From Brachypodium distachyon (lineage: Eukaryota > Streptophyta > Magnoliopsida > Poales > Poaceae): DNA of 64,000 bases. The notes under the pieces were generated by a model, which had not been told where the DNA came from, ran no database searches, and saw only the letters and a program-made list of their open reading frames with translations. Made by a program: the position numbers and the translations under genes. Each line of letters opens with the position of its first letter. The stretch's first letter is position 1. Positions 43,941-56,594 of the stretch are shown here, piece after piece. The stretch is taken from positions 54,773,237 to 54,837,236 of the forward strand of contig NC_016133.3 in the NCBI RefSeq assembly GCF_000005505.3, given 5' to 3'.

Positions 43941-46900
43941 CAGGGGCGGACGCAGGACAAAAATGGAGTGGGGGCACCCATGTTTAGGGAAATCATGCTA
44001 ATGTAGTATTAAATGTCTAAATATAATACAAAGTCTAGACACATTATCACTGCAGTGAACTAACCTTTATTGACAAGTGAGAAAAATGACACTGAGATAG
44101 CATAATATGACATCCTGTAAATTAATGCGGACCGGAGACAAATTGCAGTTGCTTCCCAAGTAATAGCGTTACCTGTGGAGAGAAAATATGAGTTAAATAG
44201 TACTAGCTATGTAAACAGATTACTAATGACAGTAAACAAAGAAAGGGAATAAGCTACATTACACTGCATTCTTCCCACGACGATTTTTCATCTTGTGAAA
44301 TTCATCGACTATCACTTCATTGGTGATTGTGTCTAGCATACCCTTTTCTACAAAGCAAATCAGGCTATGGCTCATATAGTCATCCCCAATTTTGTTCCGC
44401 AAAGCATTCTTTACAATCTTTATAGCTGAAAAACATCTCTCGACGGTTGCAGTGGCAACAGGAAGAGTAAGTGCTAGTTTCAAAGCCCTGAAGACAAAAT
44501 AATAGGAAAGATGCTTCCTTGTATCCACCATCAGTTTAGCTAAATCAACTATGCTTTTCAAGGTAGCAAACTGTGTATCATGGAGTACATTATCTATGTA
44601 CAGGTCCAGTTCATGCTCAAGAGTCACCATATCCATGTCACTAAAATCATTTGGGTAAAATGTCGCTAATTTCATCAACTTCTCCTTGTCAAAACAGCTA
44701 AATAAATCACTCGGGCTCAAAGCAGATATGCATATAAGCAAGTCGGAATTCACCTCATTGAATCTGTCATGGAACTCTTTTCCTAATAGATCCAAAACAG
44801 CAAAGTAACAATCTATACGAAAGTGATGCTCATTGTTAATGCCGGTCTTTTGTCTTGGCTTGCTTGGATTCACATATTCTTTTTCCATGTCCAACACGGA
44901 AATGTCATGCTTATTGCAGAAGCAGTATACCTTGTTCAAAAGAGAATCCCAGCCCTCATCAGTTCTAAGCTTTTCCAACTCTCGCTTGGTGGATTCCACA
45001 TCTGAAACTGCATTTAAAATGTCTTTGTCCTTTCTCTGTAATGTTTTTGACAGCCCATTTGTCAAAACTAAAATCATCATCATCATATGTAAACAGAATA
45101 CAAATTCAAATGACTGAAAATATTTTAATAGGCCATTAGCTTGCCGTCTCTTAATTCCATCGGTGCCATCTTCCTGAACATATTCTAGAACTTTAACAAC
45201 TGAAGGAAACATCTTTGATAAGCCCACCAATGTTTTATAATGAGAGTTCCATCGAGTGTCACCCGGTCTTTGAAGAGCAAGTTCTTGATTCAGTCCGGTT
45301 CCTGTAGCAATCTCTCCACTTCCAATTGCTTTCCTCACTTCTTCTTGGTGACTCTCTCGAAGTATGTCCTTTCTTTTGCAAGATGAACCAACCACAGTCA
45401 ACAAAAGTGATATCATATCAAAGAAATTGCCAACGTCAATTTTTTTCTTTGCAATGGCCACAACAACTAGGTTAAGCTTATGAGCAAAACAATGTGTATA
45501 ATATGCAGAGATGTTCTGTCTCAAAATTTTAGCTTTCAAACCATTAAATTCACCTGACATGTTACTTGCTCCATCATAACCTTGGCCTCTCACTTGGTTT
45601 AGACTCAAACCAAATTTTGCAAGTATAAAATCAATGGAAAACTTGAGATAAGAGGCTGTTGTCTCCTCTACATGAGCAACACCAACGAAACTTTCATTTA
45701 ATACTCCACTTTTATTGACATATCGAAGAACCACTGCCATTTGTTCTTTGTCCGAAACATCTCGACACTCATCAACCAACAAGCTGAACACACCACCATT
45801 GCCAATTTCTTCCCTTATAATGTCCAATATTTTTCTTGCAAAGCACTCTGTAATATCTTTTTGAATTGATGGAGACAACATTTGATTATTATGGGGAGCA
45901 TTCTTAAATGCCTTGGCAATAACATCATTCTGTTTGATAGTATAATCCATCATCTCTCGATAATTTCATTTATTTTCAGACTCCTTTGATTCATCATGTC
46001 CACGAAAAGGCAGTCCCTGATGCAGCAAGTACCGGGAAACATCAATTGCAGCATTAAACGAATGAGATGCTCATTTTTCTCAATTTGGCTCTGTTTATGC
46101 AAGGCTGCAGGGATTGACTGATCCTTTTTCATTAGATCCTCACAACCTTTGAGTGCCCTGTTATGAAAACTATTACGGTCACCAACATGAGTCACCAATC
46201 GCTCTGTCTTATTCCATGAGTTGAACCCATCTACTACAAATGCATCATGACCATGGTGATTGTCTTTGATGATGTCCCTAAACAAATAGCAGCAAAAACA
46301 AAAGGCTTTTTTCTCATTGGGGTCGTACTCTAGCCAATTAGCATACTTTTCATACCAATCTGGATTGAAGCGCCTCATCTTCTTATTTTTCCCAAATGGG
46401 GTATACGCAAACTCACAATCACGAGGCTGAAAAGGTCCCCAACATAAGTACTTCCTCCTTATCTCTTCCTGTTTGTTGATTGGGGTGATAATCTGACATC
46501 CTCTTCCTTTTACTTGGATCTCTCGGAAGCTTGTTTAAGTCAATTAGTTCAGGCACTCCAGCATTCCTTTTCAAAAATCTGTCCATTATCTCCCTACCAG
46601 ATAAATAAAACATTTACTACAAATGACCATCTAATAGATTGCGCAGTCAAGAAAAGAAATCTGTAAAATAGATTGATGACAACCGATAACCTTGATTTGG
46701 GGACAACTGACGGAAGAATTTGGGGACAACGTGAGCAGCCGGCGCCTGGCAATTAGCTTGGCGCCTCCGCCCTCCGGTGATGGGCGTCGCCGTGTCGGGC
46801 GATCGGTGATTGGCCTGGCGGCGTTTATGGCTTTGTTTCGTATACGAACCGTCGTACCACGAAGTCGAAGCGTCAGCCGTCAGGCAGAGAAGAAGCAGCG

Positions 46901-47120
46901 AAACGCCTGTTGGTATACACATGCAAGTACCTAGCTGGGCTGTCCATGGGCCGTGAGTCAGGTCCAACTTGTGCAAATAGGCAACAGGGAGAGATGGACT
47001 GGGGGCATACGTATTACTTGACTGGGGGCATACGAAGTAGGGAACGGAACACCTATAAGGGAAACGAAAAATTGACTGGGGGCCTGGGACCCCAGTCACG
47101 TCAACGTGCGTCCGCCCCTG
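43941..47120 (-). mobile_element. hAT transposon with 8-bp target duplication
   Basis: The element begins CAGGGGCGGACGCAGG and ends with the inverted TGCGTCCGCCCCTG. TGCTGTTA flanks both sides (43933-43940 and 47121-47128), the 8-bp duplication diagnostic of hAT elements. It is 3180 bp long and carries one minus-strand transposase gene. Structure is complete but the transposase has three lesions, so mobility would need an enzyme from elsewhere. Target site and perfect duplication suggest a fairly recent insertion. Confidence 0.93.
44259..46613 (-). pseudogene. hAT transposase (TTF zinc finger, ZMYM1-like), broken
   Basis: The N-terminal part holds a TTF-type zinc finger (NWLEYDPNEKKAFCFCCYLF). 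The catalytic part holds LLVDECRDVSDKEQM, GYDGASNMSG, HCFAHKLNLV and TRWNSHYKTL. The C-terminus has a hAT dimerisation segment (TATVERCFSAIKIVKNALRN). Three lesions interrupt it: a frameshift near 46475-46485, another near 46053-46060 and an in-frame TGA at 45968-45966. A 564-codon frame after the last lesion stays open, so decay is recent. In plants this transposase class is also annotated as zinc finger MYM-type protein 1-like. Confidence 0.9.
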
Positions 47121-47128
47121 TGCTGTTA

Positions 47129-47322
47129 TGTTCGAAATTGTTTCTGATTTCACGGGGAGATTACGTAGTTCCATTTCCTAGTGCAATAAATAGTCCTTCT
47201 CCAGCAGGTTCCCTAAACCGATTTCCTAAATTTTCTGCTTTTCTCAAAACACCTTCTAACATGACAAAATGTTCATATAGATAAATGCAAACATAAATAG
47301 ATCATCATTTAACCAAAATGCA
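47129..47322. other. Short spacer between two transposon genes
   Basis: No feature seen apart from the end of the hAT target site. Confidence 0.4.
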
Positions 47323-48400
47323 TCATCCGAGCATGAAACCACACATGGGCTTGGACGCCATTATCTGATCACGCATGAGCTTCAAGTGAGCCTTTCCCTG
47401 GTCATCAAGGTTAGATGAGTTCATGAACATGAGTTCCCTCTTCTCTTGCTTGTTCTTCTCTTGTCGTTCCTCAATTGCAATCCTACGCTCTTCCAACAGG
47501 ACACGATGCGCCTCGAATGCAATCCTTCGTTTTTCCATCCCTCTTATTTGCATAAACGTCCGAGCCTTCTTTTCTTTCCTCTCAGCAGCAAGTGACTTCC
47601 TTGTTGCCACTATCATCTCAATGAAGTCTTTACATGAACTCTCCTTCTCCTTCTTCAACCTTGCTTTCTCTTTCTTCCTCCCAAGTGGCCTCTTTTTCCA
47701 GAGTTTGGTGTAGGCTTCTTTTTGCACCCTCGGAGCCACTCTCATCAGAGCTATCACCAATAGTCTCAACATCAGGAGAATATGAGTTGCTTGCGGACTT
47801 GCTCTTCTTGTTTGGCACCTCATCATTTCGTGTCCTCCACTTCTCATCATGGAGAAGCAAAGCATAGCAATGCTGCATATTGAATGGCTTTTCTAGCTTC
47901 CCCTTCTTTGATGTCAATTGCCGGAAGTACTTTTGGGCAATGTTGGTCTGCTCAAAGAAAGACAGCAAGTTGACAAAAATAAATTTGGCAAGTCATCAAA
48001 TTAACATAGTCCAAAGAAAGAAAACAGCAAGTTGACAATATATCCAAAGAAAGACAGCAAAGAAGACAGCAAGTTAACATATTTAGCCTATCATTTTGAT
48101 TTGTTCCACTTGGGTTGAGCCGCTCAACCTGTTCCATTGCAGAAGCCCATTTGTTGCATGTATCTTGTATGGCCGACCACCTATTTGTCAATGACTTTTG
48201 AGTTCGGTCACCCGATGTCTTCTTGATTTGATGGTAGTGTTCATGGATACGTTGCCAATAGGTAGATCCACTTTGCTCAACTCCAAGAATTGCATCAAGT
48301 GTGATGGCCTCCCATGCCAACACCAAAGTTTCATCCTCTTTGAATGGTATAGTTCACTTGCCACCCTTTCGAAGGAGATGGATCAATAAACCCTCGTCGT
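47323..48400 (-). pseudogene. Myb/SANT-like transposon protein, broken (Harbinger-type accessory ORF)
   Basis: On the minus strand 48330-48090 encodes LAWEAITLDAILGVEQSG...YWQRIHEHYHQ and DRTQKSLTNRWSAIQDTCNK, a Myb/SANT-like trihelix fold. After an intron (acceptor TTTGAGCAG near 47950) comes IAQKYFRQLTSKKGKLEKPF and then a lysine/glutamate-rich coiled coil (RRIAFEAHRVLLEERRIAIE) to a stop at 47323. An in-frame TGA near 48352 and at least two frameshifts (near 47720-47760 and upstream of the Myb part) break it. The family is the DNA-binding partner protein common to PIF/Harbinger elements. I found no terminal repeats for this copy. Confidence 0.75.
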
Positions 48401-48724
48401 CCATAACCTCCGCATCATCATCTACCATCATGCTCATGAAAAATCCATCACCAACCACACTGCAAAGCAATATTCATCACATTTGGTGCACTACGATGCA
48501 AGAGGGAAAAATCTCATTTGATGTACTACAATACTCATCACCCATCAGCAATCACATTCATATAGTCAATTAACATGTGCACAGCAGAGGGAAAAATCTC
48601 ACATGTGCACGGCAGAGGGAAAAATCTGTACCTTGTAGCCATTTCATCGAGAATGAAAATGTCGTCCTTCCCGATTTGGACCAACGAAAGTTTTTATTTG
48701 GTGCCAACAGCATACCCCACAAAA
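48401..48724. other. Spacer with a short tandem duplication
   Basis: ACATGTGCACAGCAGAGGGA and ACATGTGCACGGCAGAGGGA are repeated 30 bases apart near 48571-48630. No gene seen; may be the 5' end of the broken transposon. Confidence 0.4.
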
Positions 48725-49365
48725 TGGTGCGACTGAAAATCGACAAACTTGATTTATTTTTTTGAAAACTAAACTCTGCACGAAACTATTTCATAAATCT
48801 GACCCTTTCGCTTAGCGCCCACATACTCGGCGCTATCCTCTGAAGCATACGCCTAGTCTGGCGGCGTTATCTCCTTGCTAGCGTGGCACAATCGCCCCCC
48901 GTGTGCAGTCGTGTAGCGCCAAGGGACGGGGCGTTATTTCTATGTGCATAGCGCCAGTTGTTGCGGCGTTACCCTTCGGTGCCCTAAAGTGTATGGGATG
49001 AAGAGTTCGGGCTGGAGCCAGCAGAACCTCCTCCTCGAGAGGACAAGAACACAAGTTGCTGACGGTTGCTCCCCCTTGAGTCTCTCCCCAAATTCGTTGA
49101 TTTGTGAACCTCCTCCTCGTTGAAGCCTCTCTTGGATGCGCCCAGGCATAGCACCAAGACACCGGGCGCTACATGACCGCACGTGTGGTCCGGCTTCGCC
49201 ACGCTGGCAGGGGATAACGCCGGAGTTGAAGGCGTTAAGCTTCAGAGGATAGCGCTGAGCATGTGAGCGCTAAAAAAAGGGTCAAATTTGTGAAATAGTT
49301 TCGCGCAGAGTTCAGTTTAAAAAAAATCGACTTTGGGTCAAATTGTCGATTTTAGTGGCGCGACC
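48725..49365. mobile_element. Non-autonomous element with about 190-bp terminal inverted repeats (Mutator-like)
   Basis: The left side (GGTGCGACTGAAAATCGAC, then AAACTCTGCACGAAACTATT, then GCGCTATCCTCTGAAGC) is repeated in inverted form at the right end (TAGTGGCGCGACC inverted, with matching GCTATCCTCTGAAGC). The arms extend about 190 bases each, leaving about 260 bases inside. Long terminal inverted repeats are typical of Mutator-like elements. No transposase frame is present. I could not find a 9-bp target duplication, so the superfamily is inferred. Confidence 0.78.
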
Positions 49366-50293
49366 AGCTGCCTCTTTTGACCGAAGAATTCCACAACCCA
49401 CTTCGACACTCGAGCTTAAAAATATCGTCCATTGGACATTCTATATCGAAAAGAGAGCACAACCCATTGGTGAGTCCATGACTACAAAGTGGGCTGGCAT
49501 GCTTTCGCTTTAATCCGCTCATAATTTAAGGCAGGTTTTCTGAGAAATAAACATCTTGACCAAGTTTCGGTTTTTAAAGTCCAACCTTGTGCGGGAAACA
49601 TAGATGGCCCGTATCAAAACTCCAAATCAACACAAACCATTTCCATTAAAAAAGATACAAAGCATTTCCCCTCTACATCACGCCGTTGATTATCCATGTT
49701 TTCTCAGACACGCCATTTGAATTCATGACAATACTACTACTATAGATTCATCAGTTTTTCAAAACACTATAGATTATTCTATTTCAAAGAAGTTTGGTTT
49801 TATGCCGTTCTTTTTACCGAGTTATTGTGAAATTTTTGAGGCTAAAAAAGGTGAAATTAAAGGGGAGGGACTACAAAAAGCCTAATGTTTACATGGATCG
49901 TCACCTTTCATGTGTGCTTCAATTTGCTTGATTTTGTGTATTTTTTTTGAGAACACAGCACAAACGCAGACGCTCACCCTATGAACGCACACACGACCAC
50001 TGAAAGAATAGCACCGGTTAAATTCTGAAATAATCCAAGGAAATGTGAACACATGTCTAGGACTTGAACCTGAGTGGGTTAATTTCACCACAAGAAACCA
50101 GACCACCTGAGTCAGGCTCAGTTCACGTGTGCTTTTCTTTTTTTTGAGAGAAGGCCATCTTGGCTAGCTTTATATTGGTCAATATATAAAGTCAGATCGT
50201 TCGCTGAAAAAGAAGAGTCATCTGAAAATTTCAAGAAAATCAAAATCGTTGGAGGGAATCAGGGAAGGCACGAACTAGCGCCCGCGGCGAGAT
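49366..50293. other. Spacer upstream of PCNA
   Basis: AT-rich with no gene. A stretch at about 49935-50150 (TTTTTTGAGAACACAGCACAAACGCAG onward, quoted in part) has the look of a grass repeat, but I could not identify its ends. Confidence 0.35.
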
Positions 50294-50609
50294 GGCGGGA
50301 AAGCAATTCCTGTCTCCCGCCCGATTCCGAAACACCCGCCATTCCCAAATCCATCCCCACAGAATGCCTATCGTACCCCATTTCTTTCACTGACATAAGG
50401 GACCAAAGTGTTCTCCGGACCCAGCTGCCAGGCAAATCTTCCATAGGAAGGTAGCGCGAAACATTTCGCGGCAGCGGCGGGTTTCCCCAATTTCTCCCTC
50501 CCATTTTCCCCTCGGCGCCCCCAAAGGCCCAAATCGTTCCCTATTAATTCCCCACCCCATCTGCTAACCCCCACTCCCGCCTCTCCCCTCCCACAAAATC
50601 CTAGGGTTT
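50294..50609 (+). promoter_or_regulatory. S-phase type promoter elements of PCNA
   Basis: Three elements known from plant proliferation genes occur upstream of the PCNA start. They are E2F-like sites GGCGGGAAA at 50294-50302 and TTTCGCGG at 50464-50471, a site II-type GGCCCAAAT near 50525, and a telo-box TAGGGTTT at 50602-50609. No clear TATA box is present. The combination fits cell-cycle-regulated transcription at G1/S; function is inferred from motif knowledge. Confidence 0.6.
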
Positions 50610-50647
50610 CTCGATCCCCTTCTCTCGCCGCCGCCGCCGACGAGTAA

Positions 50648-52441
<1,794 letters not shown>

Positions 52442-53732
52442 TTGCATCTCAAGGATATGCTTATGCTGCTTGCTTTTCCAGGTCTTACGACCACTGTTTG
52501 CTTAACTATTGTTTGTAAGCAAAATGGATGTTATGCTTGCTTTAGCTACTCTTCTGTACCTGACTGCTCTGTGGATCTTTGGACCTCAGGGTATCAATGT
52601 TGTTAGCTTAGTGATGTTCATTTCGTTTCCTGAATTTTACTTCATTGGCGGAACTGTAGTGTGCTGCTTCTGGTTTTGCTTAGCTGACTACGCTAGGTTG
52701 AGCATGAAAATACCTCGTTTGTGCTTTAGAGGCAGCATTCTGAGGAACAAAACTATGCAACCATTGCCAAAATTTAGGCTAGATCATCATTTTATCGTAG
52801 AGTTAGTTTTTAGCACATTGAGCAATAGAGCTGTACGTTTTGAGATTTGCATTTCTGGCTTGGCAAGTTGGCAGGACTGAGAAATTCAGCAACGGTGTAT
52901 CTCTGAAGTCTGAATTAGAGAGTTCATTGTGGAATCGGAGATGGACTCCTTATGATCCAGTCTTCCGATTCATATTGGTGACATACGGGTCTATGGCCTT
53001 ACAACACTGGAGTACTTAATATGAATCATATTCACATGACATGATTAAACAGTTCACATTGAGAATGTTAATCAGTTGCTAGCTACTACAGTCTGCATTA
53101 GACAAGCTGCTTCTGATGACCACCATTACTTCAGTCATTTGTGACAAGTTACTTTGATCCTGACCTCAGACCTCTGTCAGCGTCACTGCTCTGAAATCTG
53201 CACAGGATTGTGAAGAGAAGAGCTGAGTATTTTTAATCAGTATATCTGAAGAGCTAACATATCTACCTGCCGAAAAGAACAGAAGACATCAAAGTCATGA
53301 AAGATGCTGCATTATAGCTGAAATAGTAAATACTTGGGTAACTGCTGATACCAAGTACTCCACCCGTCCCAAGTGTCGTGCGTATCTAGACAAAGTAAGG
53401 AGTAGGAATGTAGACTTCTGTGAGAAGTGTTGACTCGACAGTTGCTGCGGATCAGCTGAATTGATTTCGCTTAAAAGAACACAAGCTGAAATTATAGTCT
53501 AATAAACATTAGCAGTTTATCAGCAACAGTAACTTCAACCTAAGCTTCTGGGAGCTCACCAAACAGGTGTAGTGCCTTTTCTGAGTTTTTCAGAATATGA
53601 TAAGTTTGAATCAAGAAACCTTTGCTGTTACTGAAGCACAAGTTACAGGCTTACATCAAGCAGGCAGTGATATACTTCAATTCAACAAATGCTAACTTCT
53701 AAAAGTTGCATACAACAAAAAGGGCTGTATGA
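52442..53732. other. 3' region between PCNA and the bHLH gene
   Basis: The first 0.4 kb is probably PCNA 3' untranslated sequence. A frame at 52509-52880 is hydrophobic but unrecognised. A partial Stowaway end (TACTCCACCCGTCCC) occurs at about 53356. The two genes are convergent. Confidence 0.4.
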
Positions 53733-55722
53733 CTAACATGAAAAGAAAGTCTCCCCACTGTAAACGCATTCATTCCAGGAAGAAAAATACCTATGCAAGT
53801 GTGGCATAAACAGAAAGCTTTCTGTAGTTTTTGGCATCATCTCTTGTGATTGCCTTTTCCAGATCGAACATCCACCAGGATGGTCAGGCCGTGGCACGGG
53901 TGTTTCCTGCCTAACAAGCTTCATGTCATGCCCTATTGAAGGAACAAAGGGGAAATCCAATAAGATAACAGTATGTTTACCAAAATGCCAAAGATGATAA
54001 GACATGGCATTCCACAAACATTAGGTGCCACATAATGTCTACTCTAAATGCATTATTACCTGGCACAGAAACGGCATGTTGTGTACAACTTGGACGATGC
54101 TCTAACATTACATTCTCCTGAAGGATCATCTGTTGTGCATGAGAGAAAACAAGTCACAAACTGTATTGGGAGTATTGACAATTTGTTACTCTGTGTTTCA
54201 GGGAACAATGCCAAGCTCATGCTCTGCACTCAGCAGAAAAATTACCTCGGCCGATACAGTTAACTGAAGGGATTCAAGGTCGGGCCGAGATGACCCCGGA
54301 GGAAATCGAGGCCCTCGAGTGGTTGTACAAGGAACACCGGACAACACAAAAGGCTCATGATGCTGCCGTAGGTCATGGTTCGGAGGATCAAATGAATGTT
54401 GAGCACCTGAAATTTGATTCATAGGCAGCAAGGCAACCAGAGGGTTTGATGCTTCGATACTGTTCTGGTTAACTGTCGCAGGCATTTGTGGTGCTGCTGG
54501 AGGCTCAGGTGCTCCTACTGGTAAGTTCACTTGGGGCAGATACAAACCATTCCTCATGGACAACATCTGGAACACAAATTGAAATGCATAAGGCAATTTA
54601 TATATAATGGTTTCCCGATACATTTGCATTTCCCCAGTCAGTAGAAACACAGAAATGGACATTAGAATAGATAGGGTAATATTTTGGCTCCTTGATAATA
54701 ACAGGAATGCAAACTATATATTGAAGGGACTAGAGTGTCAACACAAATTATTCCTTGTTCAACCAATGATGCGACAGCCTAGCTAAATCCAGTACTACAT
54801 TTTAGCACCACAAGTTCTGCCCAGTTTATCTTTTATTGCAATTGCATTAAACATAGACAACTACTCCTACATTCCTAAAAAATTAAAAGAAACGTGCAGC
54901 CTTTTTCGATATTCTTTTAACTACATTGACCAGCACATTACGACTTTTCTTAGGGAAGCACACTTTTTTCCCACTAGGTACCAGACATTCAAACTAGCAA
55001 GCAGTATGTAATGCAGCATAGACGATTTTTTTTGACAAATACAGTACAACGCAGCAAACATTTTGCTCACCTGCACTTGGAGCTGAAGCTGCTTGAGGTA
55101 CTCAATGGCGTCGTCGAGCATGGAGGCTTTGTCCGTCTGCAAGCACGGAAAAACACTCCGATCAGCTTCCAGCCAGCCACAGGTGACACAGCAAAAATGG
55201 GACAAGAACCAATGGAGAAAACAACAGCTCAATGTTTCTTTTTGTGACCTTGCTGGAGTTGGGGACGAGGCTCTGCAGCGCCTTCATCTTCTCGTTGATC
55301 CTGCACCGCCGCCTCTGCACGCACCAACAAAATCGATCAATGTTACTCCCAAACGGAAGAGAAGAATAAGAAACAAAATGAAGGAATGGATGGGTTGGTT
55401 TGCGAGATCGAGAGCGGGGAACCTTCTCGGAGAGGTTGTGCACCTCGGCGGCACGGGCCCTCTTGCCGCGGGCCCGCGCCGGCCTGCCGGCCGGCTCCGA
55501 CTCCGACGACCCCAACGCCTCCTGCAACCAAGCAAAGTTAACAGCCGATCGACCACTAGGAAACGGCAAGGGGATTATTGATCCCAGCCGAAGCGCACGC
55601 ACCTCGCTGTCGCAGGGGGCGCCGGCGAGCCCTGCCATCGTCCCGAAGCCCTGGTGCTGCTGCTGCTGCTGATGGCGCATGATGAGATCAAAGCGCCCCT
55701 GATCCATTCCCCCGTCCATCAT
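53733..55722 (-). CDS. bHLH transcription factor, SPATULA/ALCATRAZ-like, 313 aa
   Basis: Seven exons could be placed: 55722-55603, 55521-55423, 55314-55249, 55136-55071, 54566-54246, 54129-54060, 53932-53733. They total 942 nt with consistent phases. The N-terminus starts MMDGGMDQGRF and has a glutamine run. The basic region, residues 65-79, is AEVHNLSEKRRRCRI; the His, Glu and Arg of H-E-R are present, so G-box binding is expected. Helix-loop-helix and dimerisation residues follow (KMKALQSLVPNSSK, TDKASMLDDAIEYLKQLQLQ). The MLSMRNGLYLP motif after the bHLH is the mark of the SPT/ALC branch, related to the PIF family but with no phytochrome-binding APB motif seen. The C-terminal 90 residues are unremarkable. 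Role in grass organ or carpel development is inferred from relatives only. Confidence 0.9.
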
Positions 55723-55751
55723 GGCGCCAACGCCGCGGAACAGAGGAAAGC

Positions 55752-55768
55752 AGAGAGAGAGAGAGAGC
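55752..55768. repeat. (GA)n run in the bHLH leader
   Basis: A short AG run, 17 bases, lies about 30 bases upstream of the start codon, so the minus-strand leader carries CU repeats. A longer one is at 55907-55927. Confidence 0.85.
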
Positions 55769-55906
55769 TTGCGATGACGAACCAAGGAGTCGAGAAGAGA
55801 AGAGAACTGGTGGGTCGCCGCCTGCAGCTGCAGCAGCTGCTCAGGAGCCCATACCCTGTGTTTTTTCCTTGGGACTTTGGGCCAAGGAAAGCTGCAGGCA
55901 GCAGCA

Positions 55907-55927
55907 GAGAGAGAGAGAGAGAGAGAG
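55907..55927. repeat. (GA)n run, second copy
   Basis: A 21-base AG run in the upstream region of the bHLH gene; GAGA/CT tracts are common in plant leaders and may bind BPC-type factors. Confidence 0.85.
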
Positions 55928-56594
55928 CTTTTCGGGGGCGTCTTTTCACGCGCGGTCGCCCGCCGCTGCCCGTTGTTGGGTTTCCCGTTTCCCTCTTCCT
56001 CGGCTCTCTCTCCGCGCGTCCCCGTCCAGTAGCAACATACTATGCTCGTCTCGTCTCGGGGAAGGGAAGGAAAAGGAAGGGCGCATTTATTCGCGGGTAG
56101 TTCGTTTGTTTGCTCGTCTGCGTACGGCGCATCGCATTTACGCTTGGGGGCCATCGGGCCATCAATGGAGTGGCGTGTTCCGCTCCGCTTTCAACGCTCA
56201 ACAGTTTCGTCTTGTGACCTCCCGCTGCCGCTGCTGCCGCGGTGCACGAGCGGAGCTGCTAGCGAAGCTCTCGTCTCTGTCAGCCGTCAGCGCAAGTGCT
56301 GTGCTGATCGATCGTTCTTTGGTGGGGCCACCTTGACAGTGAGTAGCGTCAGCGAGGTCGGCTGCCTTCGCGGTAGTACTGTGGTTCTGTCAGGGACATG
56401 TTTGTGCTGGTAGTCATGTCTTATCACACGTTTTATGACTCCGGATTTCGAAACAGGCAGGAAATGCCGCTAAACGAATACCCTGACCTAGCTATCAGAC
56501 ATTGATAAAATTTGTCAAATTGCGCCCACGAGCCATCTAGACATCGATGAAATTTGACAAATTACGGCCACGAGCCAATCGTGTCTGTGATATG
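55928..56594. other. Promoter of the bHLH gene
   Basis: GC-rich to about 56400. Long plus-strand frames here are open by composition only. AATTTGTCAAAT / AATTTGACAAAT occur at about 56510 and 56550 as a near inverted pair. No gene seen. Confidence 0.4.

Noticed and set aside
52509..52880. 123-codon hydrophobic frame after PCNA
   Set aside because: Sits in the PCNA 3' untranslated region with no homology that I recognise and no splice support.
53356..53420. Another Stowaway MITE
   Set aside because: Only one terminus-like phrase (TACTCCACCCGTCCC) is present and no inverted partner was found.
55654..56100. 148-codon plus frame over the bHLH leader
   Set aside because: Antisense of the leader and GA repeats; low-complexity.
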